This document shows, piece by piece, positions 45,470 through 58,900 of a stretch of DNA of 64,000 nucleotides (positions are counted from its first letter, which is position 1; the number at the start of each line of letters is the position of its first letter). This stretch comes from Tipula vernalis (taxonomy: Eukaryota > Arthropoda > Insecta > Diptera > Tipulidae): contig OY282558.1 in the NCBI GenBank assembly GCA_958295665.1, positions 313,754,092-313,818,091 of the forward strand, given 5' to 3'. The notes beneath the pieces were generated by a model, which was not told the DNA's origin, made no database searches, and was given only the letters and a program-made list of their open reading frames with translations. A program made the translations under genes and the position numbers.

Positions 45470-47140
45470 CAATTATTTCCTTTGCAGATCTTGCGGTACC
45501 TTTCAGCAGCCGATAAATTCCATGAAATCAAATTTTGGAAGAAAAATGTACATTCACAGTTGTCGATTCAACGATTTGAAGAAAAGAGAAGATAAAGTGT
45601 TTCAACGAAACCTGTAACGATAAGTTAAATAATTTTGACCATTATTTAAGACAGTTACATTTATACTTAAATTTGAAAATTTGTTGATTTGCAACATGTG
45701 TAAAAAAGGGAGAAGTTATGCTAATTATGAAACTTCCAGAAAGCACCTTCAAAGGCACGCCAAAGAATCAGCTACTGTCGATTCCACCGTTGATGCTGTA
45801 AAAAATATATTATGTACAAATATTTCTGCTTCTGCTTCACTCGAAGATTCTCAAATTTTTAATACTTTTAATAATGATAGCAATTTTAGTAACATTCCTG
45901 ATATAATAAATACTGTAATAACGGGTGGTATTATAGATTGTAATCTAATACAAGATTTATATAGCATGAAAAATATTAACAGAAAATACGTTCAATAAAT
46001 TATTACTATTTTTTGTCAATAAAACACAAATGTTTTTTCGCACATCGAAAATGAATTAAAAGTTAACGAGAAAGAGACAGAAACAATTTAAAAGATCGTT
46101 TCTAAACATTTCAACAGACCATAAATGAAGGAAAAAATTAAACCTCTTCGTTTATTCAATACGATGCGTAGATATCTATAGGCATAAAAATAACCTTTTA
46201 TTGCAAACAATAAACGTAGAAGCGGCCTTTAATCCAATGAAACCTGTTTTGGAAAACTTTTTTCGAACTCCAAATGTGTTTAATTCTGTGATTACTTACC
46301 TTAAGAGTTTGGAATCGCCATCTTCTGAGATTGCAAAAAAAAAATAAATAGGTATAATAAATAAGATTTTGCCACTAATTTTATAGTTTGATGAATTTAA
46401 GACTAACAATGCCTTGAGTTCAAGCGCAGGATTGCAAAATTTAGGATCTGTTTAAATTTTTGGTTGCCATTTATTCCAAAGTCGTTTCAGTCAAAGCTTG
46501 AAAACATATTCTTAGTTATGTTGTTTCAAAATTAGACAGGAAAAAGTATGGGAATTCTATATTTCAACCAGTATCAGATGAGCTGAAAGATTTAGAAAAT
46601 ACAGGTATTGAGATAAATAAAAAAAAAAATTTTTTTCGTGCTAGGTTGCTAAGATGCTAGGTTTTACACAATCATTTTCCGCAAATTATTTTTGTGGATT
46701 TTTTAAAATACACAAAAATGAAACCCAAAAGTGTGATAAGCACTGTTCGGATGTTTAAAGAAATGTTTTTAATTATTTTTAAGGTTTATCATAAAATAAC
46801 GTTACGGAAGAGTACGTATTTAATCAGTTAGAAAATTTCCATGTAACCGAAAATTTTGGCGGTAGATGAAAATGTCAATAAACCCCAATGCATATCAAAT
46901 GAACATCTAAAAAGCCGTAAATTAATATTCTCTTCGTCAGAAACGCTGCATAAGCCAAAATTTCATGATATGTTGATATAGGAGAATTTATTCCACAAAA
47001 CTATACGAAAAATGGAAAATATTTCTACTTTTGAGGCCGATATTAGAAATTGTTCTTCAAGATCTTATTGATACTAAAATCATAGAGTACTTAGAATATT
47101 TAATTTCTTGGCATCATAAATCAATTTAGAGAAGTTTTTA
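45470..47140 (+). pseudogene. Decayed relative of the zinc-finger transposon gene
   Basis: Plus-strand scraps in many frames. A Cys/His segment comes first (YFLCRSCGTFQQPI), followed by a C2H2-like finger LICNMCKKGRSYANYETSRK with HLQRH. Next are AAFNPMKPVLENFFRTPNVF, then ILSYVVSKLDRKKYGNSIF and QPVSDELKDLENTGIEI. Then come LGFTQSFSANYFC, KMKPKS-type residues and YVFNQLENFHVTENF. These follow the order of the central part of the same transposon-associated family as the gene at 27351-30302, including the SFSANYFCxFC block that gene lacks. Frequent stops show an old copy; no ends were resolved. Confidence 0.6.
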
Positions 47141-47384
47141 ATTTTTCTCTCCGTCCGAAACATCACTTTAAAATTGTCCGAAACATCACTTCATTTTAAA
47201 ATTGCAAAACAAATTATATATTATTCCTTAAGTAATGTTTTATATTATAATTTAAAATTAAGTTGCTCAATATTGTCTGCTATTCAATTTAATTTAATAA
47301 AAACGATTTATTACGAAATTCAAATAAGTGTAATTTATGATCTGCTTATTGGATATCAGAACAATCTCCTGGAAAAGTAAGTAG

Positions 47385-49850
47385 AAGGTACTATTTCTGA
47401 ATGGAAAAACCATTATAATAAATTGGAAATAGTTTGATACTAACTTATCGCTTAATTAAATCATGAAATAAACCTATTTAGCTTAAGCTCTACTTAATAA
47501 AGTTATACATCATCAGACTCAACTGTAACCTATACGATTACCAAAGCTTATTTATTAGGAATCGAAAACACGCAAAACTAAAATCAGACCTAATCAAAAA
47601 TTATTGCCGCTTACGATTCACTTTTTAAAATACCAATATCATAACTCAATTATTGTTGTCATATTCATCTTATAATTAAGTTACAACATACATAAGTATA
47701 CAAGACATTAAAAATCTCGCCTACAATATGATGTTATAGGAATAAAATTAAAAACCACGCCTATTTTCTCTACACAAACTCGTGCACCAACAAAAATGTT
47801 AAAGAACCGAAAAACCAGATTAGCCATCGAAATCATCATGACTGTATTACAACTGTTTAAGAAGAGACAAAAATAAAAGAACGAGAAAGCATATAAAACG
47901 TATAAGGAGACCTTTAAGCCAACAAAAAAAAAAATCAAAACCATAAATCATCAAAGTTTTTTTTTGTTTGTATCTTTTGAATGCACCATACGGTTCGGTT
48001 GGTAAGAAACCCAAAATAAAATTTATATCGTTCTATTGTGTAGAATGTAGATGTACATACAAATCCGAAAGAATTGAATGTTAAAAATTTTAATCGAATA
48101 TAAATCATTAATCGCCTTATTTATTTTAGTTTTTGTTTTGTTAAGATCTTACCGCGGCCATATTGTAAGAAAAAACATATTTTTATGGCAGGTTTATTAC
48201 ATTTATTCGTTGGTTTTTTTGTAATTTATTTCGAATAAAAACTTGATGCTTAATGTTTTAATTTTTGGTGTGGGTTTGTTTCGCCGAATATTAACGATGG
48301 TCAAAGCCGCACACTAGATGTAGAGTTCTTAAATGGTCTCATGGAGATTAGGGATTAGGGATTAGAGTTGGCAATTTGTTTCTGTGTTGGAGCGTTTTCT
48401 TAATAAGGCCTACATAGGAATTCCATCTTTACGTCAGTTCCATGACTTGAATTAGATCATAAGGAAACTGATGATAAACGATTTATAAATTGTTGCAACT
48501 AAGGCTTATAAGAAGGAGCTGGAACCTAAAATGCTGGAAAAGAATGTAAATGTGAAAATGCAGCAGATGTCAAAGAATACACATCGTAAACCAAAAATTT
48601 ACCAGCCTGATGGTAACGGACTATTTTACTAACTGAAGCAAATGAAATCCTAATCATGAAACGCGCAATGGTGGTTTATTCCGACCAAAGATAGAAATCG
48701 GGTCAATTGTACTTCATAAAATTTTACCAGGCACCGAAAGTAAATGAAACACGAGAGCGACACACAGATGGCAAGGAATTGAGTGTTAGTAATATTGATA
48801 TATTTTTGTTGTTGGAGGTATAGAAAGGGTCGCGAGTTAAGCTTAATTTATAATTTACCAAACTTTATGTTAATTAAGTGTATACGGCACAAATCTGTTT
48901 GAGACAATTACTTAAAAGTTTCTGTGTTTAAAACAATTATCCACCAAAATTTTAAAAATATTAAACCATTTTTCGTGGCTTCGAATAGTTTTCACAAGTA
49001 CATTATGTTTGTTTCGGTTAAAACAAATGATTGATAATTGTTGCCATATTCGGAAACTTCAATTAGTTTAGAAATTTTGTTGTGGTGAGCTAGAGATCCG
49101 GATATCTAAATAGTTCAAGAAATTATATTTATTTATCCTTTTCCCACTATAACAAAGTTGATGTAATCGCGAAAAAATTTTGTTCCAGATTTTCACATTG
49201 CTCGATGAATTATTATACCAGGACTCCAAAAGATCGATTAGAAAAATGGTGTGTCTGCCCTTCCGTTCTTTCCGTGCCTAGGATAGAGAGGTTGTAGTAA
49301 AAGAGTAAAATTCAAAACAGATATCCACAAAAACAGGACCTAAGATTTTTTTGTTATGTTGATGATAAATTTGAAAATCCAACATGTACCTGTTCATAAA
49401 ATTTGAAGTCGATTGAACCGTTTCGTGGGCCTCATTTTAACAAAAAATAGTAAATAAAATTTATTGAACTTTTTTCCAAGGTAATATAAAATTTTCGAAC
49501 AAATATTTTTCAACGGTTAACACATCTTCCAAATTTCAACAATTGTTCTATAGGTCTCTTAAAGAAAAAATTGATAAGTAATCGTGCAACATGAAATTTA
49601 TATTTCTAAATTTACCTGAAATATTTTGCTGGTGGGGTTGTCAAAAAATATCGTCATCATTCAAAAATAAAATATATCTAGTAGGTTTGACCTGTTGATC
49701 TGTTGATCGATACATTATTTGTGAATTGTTAAAAGTATCGGGATTTGGCGGATTAAGAGTAGAATATTTATATTGTTATGACAATTGAACCCTGCCGAAA
49801 ATAATGGAAATCTTTGTAAAATGTAAAATATGAAGGGCTGAAAGCTCATG
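47385..49850. other. AT-rich stretch, no supported gene
   Basis: A short telomere-like run (GATTAGGGATTAGGGATTAG, 48347-48366) is only about three units. Around 48490-48760 frames such as AYKKELEPKMLEKNVNVKMQ look retroelement-like, but I could not assign them. Confidence 0.4.
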
Positions 49851-49859
49851 GGGTGGTCA

Positions 49860-50420
49860 AAACTTCGGTCTTGATTAATTCAACTCCCAAATCAATCCCG
49901 AAATGAATCTCTTTAACTCAATATATAAATCAACTCCCATCTCCACCGCAACATAATCCTAAACGCAATCACCAAATAAAGCGTCAACCAAACCCTCAAA
50001 TCAATCACCAAATCAACCACAGATCAACTTTCAAATCAACCCTTAAGCTAACTCCAACTCGTCAACCAAACCCTCAAATCAATCACCAAATCAGCCCCAG
50101 ATCAACTTTCAAATCAACCCTTAAGCTAACTCGAAATAAATTCTTAAATAATTCCCAAACCGAACAACTCACTTAACCCTAATGCAAGGTAACTGCATCC
50201 TAACTCAACTTCAACTCAACTTAGCTCAGCTTAACTCATACCATCACACCAATATACCAATATGCCATCATACCATCAAACCATTATACCACCATACCAT
50301 CATAATCATCTTACTAACATCACCATTACCGTTACCATGACACATTTCTTATATATACAAACCATTATACTATTATGCCATCATAACATCATACCGTCAT
50401 CAAAAATCAACTAAGTTTAT
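49860..50420. repeat. Simple and tandem repeats (TCAA-rich, CCATCATA)
   Basis: Degenerate CAACTCAA/CAAATCAA sequence includes two near-identical ~80-base direct copies (GTCAACCAAACCCTCAAATC at about 49988 and 50057). A run of ACCATCATACC/ACCAATATACC words follows (50240-50310). A similar TCAA-rich block recurs at 51730-52020. Confidence 0.75.
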
Positions 50421-50879
50421 GAAGTAATAGCTCTTTCTCTGAAGTAAGTATGGACCTGATTATCATCTCTCAAGAAGGAGATGAATGTTTGAGATATTAA
50501 TAGTGACCTTATTTGTGCAGAGTTTGGTTTAAATCATTCAATGCGTGTGCATTTGTTTAAATATCACACACATGTACTGTACAGCACTTTTAAATATACT
50601 CAAACCTAATTTCAACGGACACTCAATTTAGCAAAATCCTCACTTCAACGGACAAACTTTTAAGTCCCATGCAACTGAGGTTTTTTAATGAAAACCTCCC
50701 TTAGATAAGCTGACACTTTATTAAAGCGGACACGGACAGTTATTTCTGCGATGAAATAGGTTTTACGAGTACACTTCAACTTCTTTCAACTTTTACCCTT
50801 CAATTTGTTTCTTTACGCTACAAATTCAATTTTTTAAATTTCAAATTGAACCTTTAGCAAATTATATGTATGTCCAATT

Positions 50880-51615
50880 AGGATGGAACTTGGCTATTTC
50901 TTAGCCTATTATGATGTGCGTTAGAAATGAAATTCGAAAATGATTTTTAGATGGAGTTATCGAATATGGTAACAACTTCATCATCTTAGAACCCCATTTA
51001 CATCCCACATGTCAAATTTCATAATAATAGGTTAAGAAATAGCTAAGTTCCATCTGATTTATGGCCATATTCCAGAACTTTATCCAAAAATCATTTTAGA
51101 AATCCATTTCCATCGCCCACATCAAATTTCAATATAATTGGTTATGAAATAGCCAAGTTTCGTTATCATTGGCCATATTCTAGAATTTTATCCAAGAATG
51201 ACTTTAGAATTCCATTTTCAATGCACATTTCAAATTTCATCATAATCGGTTGAGAAACATGCAAGTTTCGTCCTCATTGACCATTTTACAAAAATGCATC
51301 TACACATGTCAAATTTTATGCAAGGAATAGCCAAGTTCTATTATACTCGGCCATATTCCAAAACTTTATCCAGAAATCAATTTAGAATCCTATTTCCATC
51401 ACCCACATCAAATTTTACCATAGTCGAACTTTATCCAAAAATCATTTTAGAATCCCATTTCAGACGCACTTGCAAAATTTCATCATAATCAATTAAGGAA
51501 TACCCAAGTTTCATCCTACTTGGCCATATTTCAGAAATTCGTCTAAAATCATTTGAGAATCTCATTTCCATTGGAAATGCTGAATTTCATCAAAATCGGG
51601 TAAGATATAGAATCG
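50880..51615. repeat. Second array of the ~100-bp tandem repeat
   Basis: Six or so diverged units with CCAAAAATCATTTTAGAA, ATCCATTTCCATCGCCCACA, CATAATCGGTTAAGAAATAG and GGCCATATTCCAGAACTTTA. The same family is at 25310-25760. Frames inside it (51294-51488) are repeat artefacts. Confidence 0.8.
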
Positions 51616-51729
51616 CAATAAAATGTTTATAAAAAAAATCACAAATCCTCTGTTTAACGGATACCTAACTAAAACGGACAACTTTTTTGGTGCCGTCGAT
51701 TTCCTTTGTAGTGAGGTTTCCCTGTATAT

Positions 51730-52025
51730 AGATTGCTCAACTGCTCACTAAACCCTAATCGAACCACAACTAAACCGCATTTCAACCATAATTCAACTCG
51801 CAAACGGAATCCAATTAAACCCTCAACTCAACAGCAATCTCTACGCCAAACTCAATCCTCAAACCAGCATATATAAAAAATGTATCAACAACTCACTATA
51901 TCCTATTAAACCCCAACTAAACTGCAACTCAACTTCAACTCAACCCGCAAATTGACCCTTAACTTATCCTTCAAATCAACGCCAAATTCAATGCCCAATT
52001 CAATAATCAAATCAGCATATATAAA
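51730..52025. repeat. TCAA-rich simple repeat
   Basis: Degenerate AACTCAACTCAAC-like sequence continuing the composition of 49860-50230; non-coding. Confidence 0.6.
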
Positions 52026-52059
52026 AAATTCGTAAATATTTTTATATAACAAGGTGTTT

Positions 52060-52345
52060 TGGTTCAATTTGAATGGCAGCTACCTCACCCTCTTGACGTA
52101 CAGTTTGCAAAAGCTATTCAAATATCCGCCTTGACCATAGAAACAGATTAGCGAAAAAAAATTCCAAATTGGAAAAGCCGTTTTCGAGATACCATGGCTA
52201 CAGACATCCAAACATCCAGACATCCAGACATCCAGAAATCCAGACATCCAGACGTCCAGACAGACGGACGGACATTTTTTTTTTTTTGCTTTCTTAGACT
52301 CAGGGGCTTTCAAAACGTCGAGAAAAATTGTTATGGACCCGCCTA
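52060..52345. repeat. Proto-microsatellite repeat with CATCCAGA run
   Basis: A conserved-looking lead (CAAATTGGAAAAGCCGTTTT CGAGATACCATGG) is followed by ten or so CATCCAGA/CATCCAAA units (52195-52262), then GACAGACGGACGGACAT and a T-run. This lead-plus-GACA/GACG layout resembles insect retroposon-like repeats that seed microsatellites, and parallels 60491-62558. The minus-strand frame over it (CLDVWMSG repeats) is an artefact. Confidence 0.65.
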
Positions 52346-52528
52346 ATTTTCCATTATTTTTGACAGGATTTCAATACTTTGGTCTTTTTATACCGATATT
52401 ATTGGTTGGGTGATCGATAACGGACGCCTTGTGCGAAAAGTGTAATTCGAGCGGTCGGTTAGACCTTAATTTTTTTTTCTACTCAAATTAGAATTTATTT
52501 TTTTATTTTAATCAGCACGGATTGTCTC

Positions 52529-53717
52529 GGAGGCTCATATTACCAGTAACACGGGTAAAATAGGTAACACACTTTTTATTCAAAATTTTGATTCCAATTT
52601 GTACCAAAGAACACTAATAAAATGTTGACGTCTGGTCCACTGGTGGGACCACCAATTTTACCGGTAGTATTACTACCGAAAATATGAACAAACAATATGA
52701 TAAATTGCAATGCCAAATTCGATGTACCGGTGAATGTCCTGAGACACCATTTTCAAAATAAAAACAAATCAGTACACGATGAGTCTGATAGACTCATTGC
52801 CTTATATTATCTATATTTGTGCATTTATCAAATACTATTAAGTGTTTTAATGTTGTTTGGTACTCGTTCATTTATCTTTTAAAAACGGTAAGTTTGTGCG
52901 TAAATTGTTCAAATAAAAATGTAATATTTTGTAATGTTCTACTGTATGCCAAACTGAAAGCGTAAGTGGACGGAAGAAGAAGTTCGAGCTGCTTCCGAAG
53001 AAAGTCGGTATAACATTTTGGATTATGTTGTCCCATGTGATAGCGAAAAAGATATGTTGGTAAGCGACTCTGACTGGGATGGCAAAAAAGAAGCTTTGGA
53101 TCCGAAGATGTTCAGAATGTTATTGAACTACCTATCGGTGAAACATACTATAGACTGCGAAGTATGGCACCCAATAAAAACATATCATTTCCACAAAGAA
53201 GTACACCCGCTAGTAACCTTAGTGGAGGCGATTTCAACAATGTAAAACTTGGACGGGATTCCAGAAAAAGGACACAAAAGCAATCAACCTAAGATCCACT
53301 GTGGATCAATATTTGTGAACTCCATTTCATAATTCAATCAGGAATATAGCATTAGAAAATTTTTTTAACAAGCATGGATCTGGCACAACATTTGCTAAGT
53401 ATGGAGTTGACATGTGTGGACTCTGCCTATAAAAATATTGTAAGATGACACATATGCAGTAGGACACATGTAAATAATTGTCTTCTAACCCTTGAGTGAA
53501 GTGTACAATCGAACGTTTCTTGTTTCTCAAAAAAACATGAGTTTGGTGAGCTACACGTTCCAAAAAAACCGCGCCGTAATTTTATTGTTATACGCTGAAT
53601 TTCTAAAATAAATATTAAAATATTTAATAAATGTGATTTTAATGTGAAAATACCACATAAGTCCGAGAGACTCATCGCGTTCGTTAATGTCACTAAAATA
53701 ACCCGTACTGATGAGGG
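52529..53717 (+). mobile_element. Decayed piggyBac element
   Basis: The right end reads, on the minus strand, TTAA then CCCTCATCAGTACGGGTTAT, with TTAA at 53718-53721, as expected for piggyBac. A matching subterminal word occurs on both sides (CGATGAGTCTGATAGACTCA near 52779; reversed near 53658-53680). The left end is blurred: CAGTAACACGGGTAAAATAG near 52543 resembles the right terminus, but no clean TTAACCC remains. Confidence 0.7.
52958..53606 (+). pseudogene. piggyBac transposase remnants
   Basis: 52958-53245 reads KRKWTEEEVRAASEESRY and CDSEKDMLVSDSDWDGKKEA, an acidic N-terminal stretch of the piggyBac type. Further on, around 53545-53606, MSLVSYTFQKNRAVILL recalls the conserved VxYxPKKNRAVILLSTxHxD block. 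The aspartate-bearing catalytic core between and after these pieces is missing. It is a deletion derivative with stops. Confidence 0.6.
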
Positions 53718-53721
53718 TTAA

Positions 53722-54550
53722 ACTATGTATTCAGTTCTGCAAATGTCAATCAAACCTATTTTCTAATTAACCTCTTTTCCTGTTAGGAAATATTTAGCGA
53801 AATTTTTTTAATGCGATATTTTATTTATTATGTTAGGTTATGTTACGTGGCATTAGTGTAAATAATATACAAAATTAATTTTAATTGGGCATATTAATGG
53901 TTGTTATAGTTTTATCGGTTAATACGTTTATTATTTATTTATTTATAGTATTTTACTAATTATTTAGTATTGCAAAAGAAAAGCACACATGGAAACAAAG
54001 TAATCGGAACAAGAACATAATAAAGTAAAGCTTCTATTAGGCGTAAAAACCTCTTAAATTTTTTCAAACAATTTCCACCACATGCCTATACATTCTATTT
54101 TAAGTAGTAGCTCATTTACAATATAATGTACAGCAAGAGGTGAAATAATAAAAATTAACAATAATAACAACGGTAATTAAAATAGTTTAAAAAGCTACGT
54201 ATTGCCCATCAATCATGCCACTTGAAAAATGTTGACTTAAATAATACTGCCGATTATAACCTCTTAATTTGCAATGAAATTGAATTCCAAAGGTAAACTC
54301 CCCTATTACAAAAGGATTTGCTTAATGACCTACAACAATTTTTGGCCAGAATTAGGAGGAAGTTAGAGGAATGAACCCTACTAACCAGGAATTTCCTATA
54401 AAGATAGATAACAAGACTTTTTAGCTTTGAGAAGATTAAAAATCAAAAGACAAAGACACAAATTCTTATAAAATATTATGGCATTTCAAGTTTTATAGTT
54501 TCCCGTTTGCCCTAAGAAGATCTCAATTTACAACAAAACTGTTTTGAGTT
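53722..54550. other. Non-coding AT-rich stretch
   Basis: Nothing recognised apart from AT-rich sequence leading into the satellite at 54560. Confidence 0.4.
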
Positions 54551-54559
54551 ATAGTATAG

Positions 54560-55175
54560 GATTGAACATTTCGGAATTTACTTCCACTACGGTTGTACAT
54601 CGATTTTTCCAACAAAATTCTGCTGTTCCTGACAAGCGCGAATTTTAACTGGAAATAATTATGAGTTACAGTAGACCTACTTCAAACGAAAACCATACAG
54701 ATTTTCCGAAATTTAGGGGAACAGGTAGTTAGGATTTGACATTTCTGAATTCATTTCTTCTTTGGTTGCATTTCGATTTTTCCAAAATTTTCCTGCTGTT
54801 CCTGAAAAGCGCGCACTCTAATGGGAAAAATTATGAGTTACTGTAGACCTATTCTAAAGGAAAATCATACAGATTTTCCGAAATCTAGGGGAACAGGTAG
54901 TTAGGATTGAACATTTCTGTATTCACGTGTATTATGATTGAATACCGATTTTCCAAAATTTTCTCGCTGTTCCTGAAAAGCGCGCACTCTAACGGGACTC
55001 AATTATGAGTTACTGTAGACCTACTCTAAAGGAAAATCATACAGATTTTCCGAAACCTAGGGGAATAGGTAGTTAGGATTGAACATTTATGAATTCACGT
55101 GTAGTAAGATTGAATACCGATTTTTCCTAAATTTTACTGCTGTTCCTGAAAAGCGCGAATTCTAAACGAAACCTA
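54560..55175. repeat. ~172-bp satellite, about 3.5 units
   Basis: The word CTGTTCCTGAAAAGCGCG recurs at 54623, 54796, 54967 and 55140, giving periods of 173, 171 and 173. Each unit also holds ATTATGAGTTACTGTAGACC and CATACAGATTTTCCGAAA. Units 2 and 3 are the most alike. Confidence 0.92.
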
Positions 55176-55179
55176 CTTT

Positions 55180-55900
55180 GAGAATTTTAAAATTAACTGA
55201 CGTTTTTTCTACCGCTTTATTGGGTTTGCGACTCTAATTATTTTTACCGGATAAAAGATATTGTTGGAATGAAAATTTAATTAATAAATGTAAAAGTTAT
55301 ACAAAATTTAAAATAAAAGTAATATTTATTTAAAACCATAATAATAATTCTGAAAACTATAAAACACTTAGCATGTGCATTTGTGAAAATAGTGTAATTG
55401 TGTTAATTAGTTAACTGTACCTAGCGCTTTTCAATTTATATTAATACTAACGACTTTACGAGTAGCTATATTCAAGGAAAGTATTGTTTAAGAAAAGAGT
55501 CATAGTGGTGATTAGGAAACAATTTGAAAATTACTGTCTTATAGATATAATAAAAATAACTAAAGCTGATCAGAGTTTAAAATTAACATTTCGTGAGTTT
55601 ATTAAAATTAACGTTTATTATTAAACAATAGTTGGTTAAATTATAATATTCTTGTGTTTTAATTTTATTATTTCGTGAATATTAACGTAAAAAAAAAAAA
55701 AGTTAACAGTAAATTTACAGTTTGCCTTTATCTAATTTTATAACGTTTATTGTGTGCGAAATAGTGTTTGGTTGAGTTAATTCTTTTCATTTTAGTTTAT
55801 TATTGCATTTTCTATTTTTTTGGTTCTTTTGTGAGTGAAGTTGATAATACTAGTGTTAAATTATTATTTTGCTTTTACATTGGAAAAAAATTTAAACATA
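55180..55900. other. 5' flank of the KDZ/MULE-like gene
   Basis: AT-rich leader between the satellite and the first ATG-bearing frame. No inverted-repeat terminus was resolved for the element that must have carried the gene. Confidence 0.4.
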
Positions 55901-58900
55901 ATGGAAGTTAAAGAAAAAGCCAAACCGCGTCCTAAACATACTTACTACAGTAAAAAAAATAAAAATTTAAAAAAAAAACGAACGACGTTTAAAAGTGTGG
56001 CAAAAGAATTGTTTGGCGAAAACTTTAAAAATACAATAATCCCAAGAAATGAAACCACTAAATGGGCAAGTTTGTGTGAAAAATTAAAATTAAAAAACTG
56101 TTAAAAAATCATTTTAGATTATATAATATGTTGCAAAAATTACTTATAATGTCACAAGAACATGATGGCATAAAAAACATAGCTATTGCAACCCCTATGT
56201 CTTTTAACATGACAGAATATCGTCAAGATCCAAATGAAATTGCATACCTCAGTATAATTGATGATTCAAACAATTTAAATGTTGAAACTATGGAAATTGT
56301 TTTCAATGAATTAGATACTGCTACCTGGTTTCCTCGCGGACAGATGTTGATTGATCTTGATTCAAAAGAATCATGGAACAATGAAAGTCTCAGAAATTTA
56401 ATTAGGAATGCAACTACGATTAGGACAGCAACTAAACATTCCTGCGTTTTACAGTTTCAAACCTACAATGTCAACAAAAGACAAAATATCGTTACGCAGT
56501 ATGCAACATGTATACCATATAAGAAAATCATCAACAAAAATTTAAATTTGTCATTGATACATTCAAAACTATGAATTTATTTACTAATGGAGAAGACCTT
56601 CAAGACCACGGACAAATTAAAAAATTTGTGCAGTTACGAGGAAGTCATAGAAAGGATGCTCAAGATGAACTGGAACATTCTCATGCCTACTTACAAAGTT
56701 TAAAGCAACTGAAAAATGTTGATGTATAGATTTATTAAAGAGAAGAAATACTCAGGGCATTATTATTATTATTATTGGGGGGGGGGGGCATGCGGGTGAT
56801 CAGCCACTTCGCACTGCGACCTAAAAGATCTATTGTGCTGGCCCCTGCTTAATTATCCTTCCAGTCAATATTCCGGTTCTTAATGAACCTGACGATACTG
56901 CCTCCCGGTACGTGATACATACTATCTGGGCTTATTGCTCTCCCTCCTAGATGTTTACTAAAGCATGTAGTTCCGCTAGAAAGACGGTAGCATTGGAGCT
57001 CAAGTTCCACTTTAGATTAGGGTTTTTTGTCAAGGTTTTCTCCTTTAGCGCCGTACTTTGGCCTGTGCCAAATGGCCAAAAATGCGCCAAGTGGCCTTAG
57101 TTACCAGTGGTTGCCACGTGGAGGCAGTACGTACACTTACGAATTGTGAAGAGGTTACCCCTTACACAATTGTACCCATCACGCAGCTGCCTAATGACAA
57201 GACCAGAACAGCTCACGTGATGCGCACCCTACTGGAAGGTTACGGAGCTGGTAGATTAATCTACTCAACTTTGATCCCCTCCTCCAATAGACGCCAAACC
57301 ACCTACTCAGGGCATTGTATTAGCAACAAATCTACGCAAAGCTCGTTCAGAACGGTTAAACTAATGGCCGATGTAATTCAAGGTTGTGAAGTACTCGATC
57401 TTATTTACAGAGTTACTTCCCAAAATAAAGAAGATGCATATATTCATGTCGCTTCAAATCCACTTTACGTCATCCTTTTGAGAAATAAAGCCTTAAAACT
57501 GTTGAATAACATAGATATTATCCGTATAGATTCAACAGGCAGTTTAATTAGAAATCCTAAATGTTTCACTAACCACGATTACCGTCGTATTTATTATTAC
57601 GCATGCGTAATTAAAGTAAGCGGAATTATTCTCCCAATTGCAGAATTAATAAGTGCACGTCATGACCAATCAGCAATAAATATTTTGCTAGAGTATTTCT
57701 TAAGCGAAGTCGATTTGCAAAAAACAAAAATAAAACTTCCAAAAATGTATGTTACTGACTGGTCGTTGGTTTTTATAAATTCAATTCTGGCAAAAATTAA
57801 TTTGATGGACGTCAAAACTAATCTGCAATTTGCTTATGATGTATTGACAAATTTGGTCGAAATTAAACAAAAACTGGGCGTATTTATTTGTTGTTCCCAC
57901 TTTGCGGCGATTATAATAAGGCAAATAAAAAGTAAAATACCAAACTGCCGAAACAAATTAAGGGAACATGTTATGATTTTTGTATTTCTATTGATTGATT
58001 GTGAACATTTTCTGGAGAGTGATATTTTATTTGAAATTTTTTGTGTATTAAGCTGCTCCAACACGAGAATAAATTGTTTATCGAAGCGCAGAACAAACTA
58101 GCTAACCTTATAAATGTAAAATTTTGTTATAATGGAGAACATACAATAACGAATGACACTATGGTGAAAGAATATGAATAGGAAAAGGGTACTTGCTTCG
58201 AAGATTCACCATTTTCTTTTAGATATAAATCAATTAATAACAGTGTCTTAATTACGTTAGAAGGGTGTGACGATTGTGGCAAACCCAACGAAATGTTTTG
58301 TGAAGATTTTATTTATTTATTTATTAAGAGATATATGAAATATTTACCATTGTGGACAACGGTTTTTTTTAAAAAAATTTGGATTGAAATGTCAGTGTCT
58401 GACGGCCCAATAGAAAATTGGTTCAATATTTTAAAAAATTATCTTCTCAATGAATTGCATATGAAACTTGGACGTTTTATCGCTGCTCTTCAGGAGAAAA
58501 CTTCGTTGCTTTTAAAAGCAGTAGAATGTGGATCACTTTCAAATAATATTAGGACAAAACAGTTTCTAAATCCATCAAACATAACCAAACAAAAATCTAC
58601 ATACAACCCCACTTTCTGCAATAAGAGACGATGAAAAAAGTCCAGATGGTAACAATGAAGAAAACTGGCGCAAGAAGTGTAAGCATCAGAAATCAAAATA
58701 TGCAAGCAAACGAGCGTTACAACGGTTTGTTTCTAAAACCATTATACTGAATCGATTGCCTGACGCTTATTACGAAAAAATGTCCGAACTAAATTTTCAT
58801 TTATTAATTTTTATATTTAAATATTACGGCCTATGGGAGAGTTGTGTGTTCAACACATGCTTTACTTCATTAAGTGGGACAAATTTTCTTACATGTGACA

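Noticed and set aside
48347..48366. Telomere-like GATTAGGGATTAGGG run
   Set aside because: Only about three imperfect units and isolated; does not indicate a telomere or interstitial array.
52080..52313. Minus-strand frame with CLDVWMSG repeats
   Set aside because: Translation of the CATCCAGA simple repeat.
57058..57316. N-terminal part of a long plus-strand frame beginning MACAKWPKMRQ
   Set aside because: It reads antisense through the inserted LINE fragment; the transposase sequence starts only after the duplication at 57304-57316.
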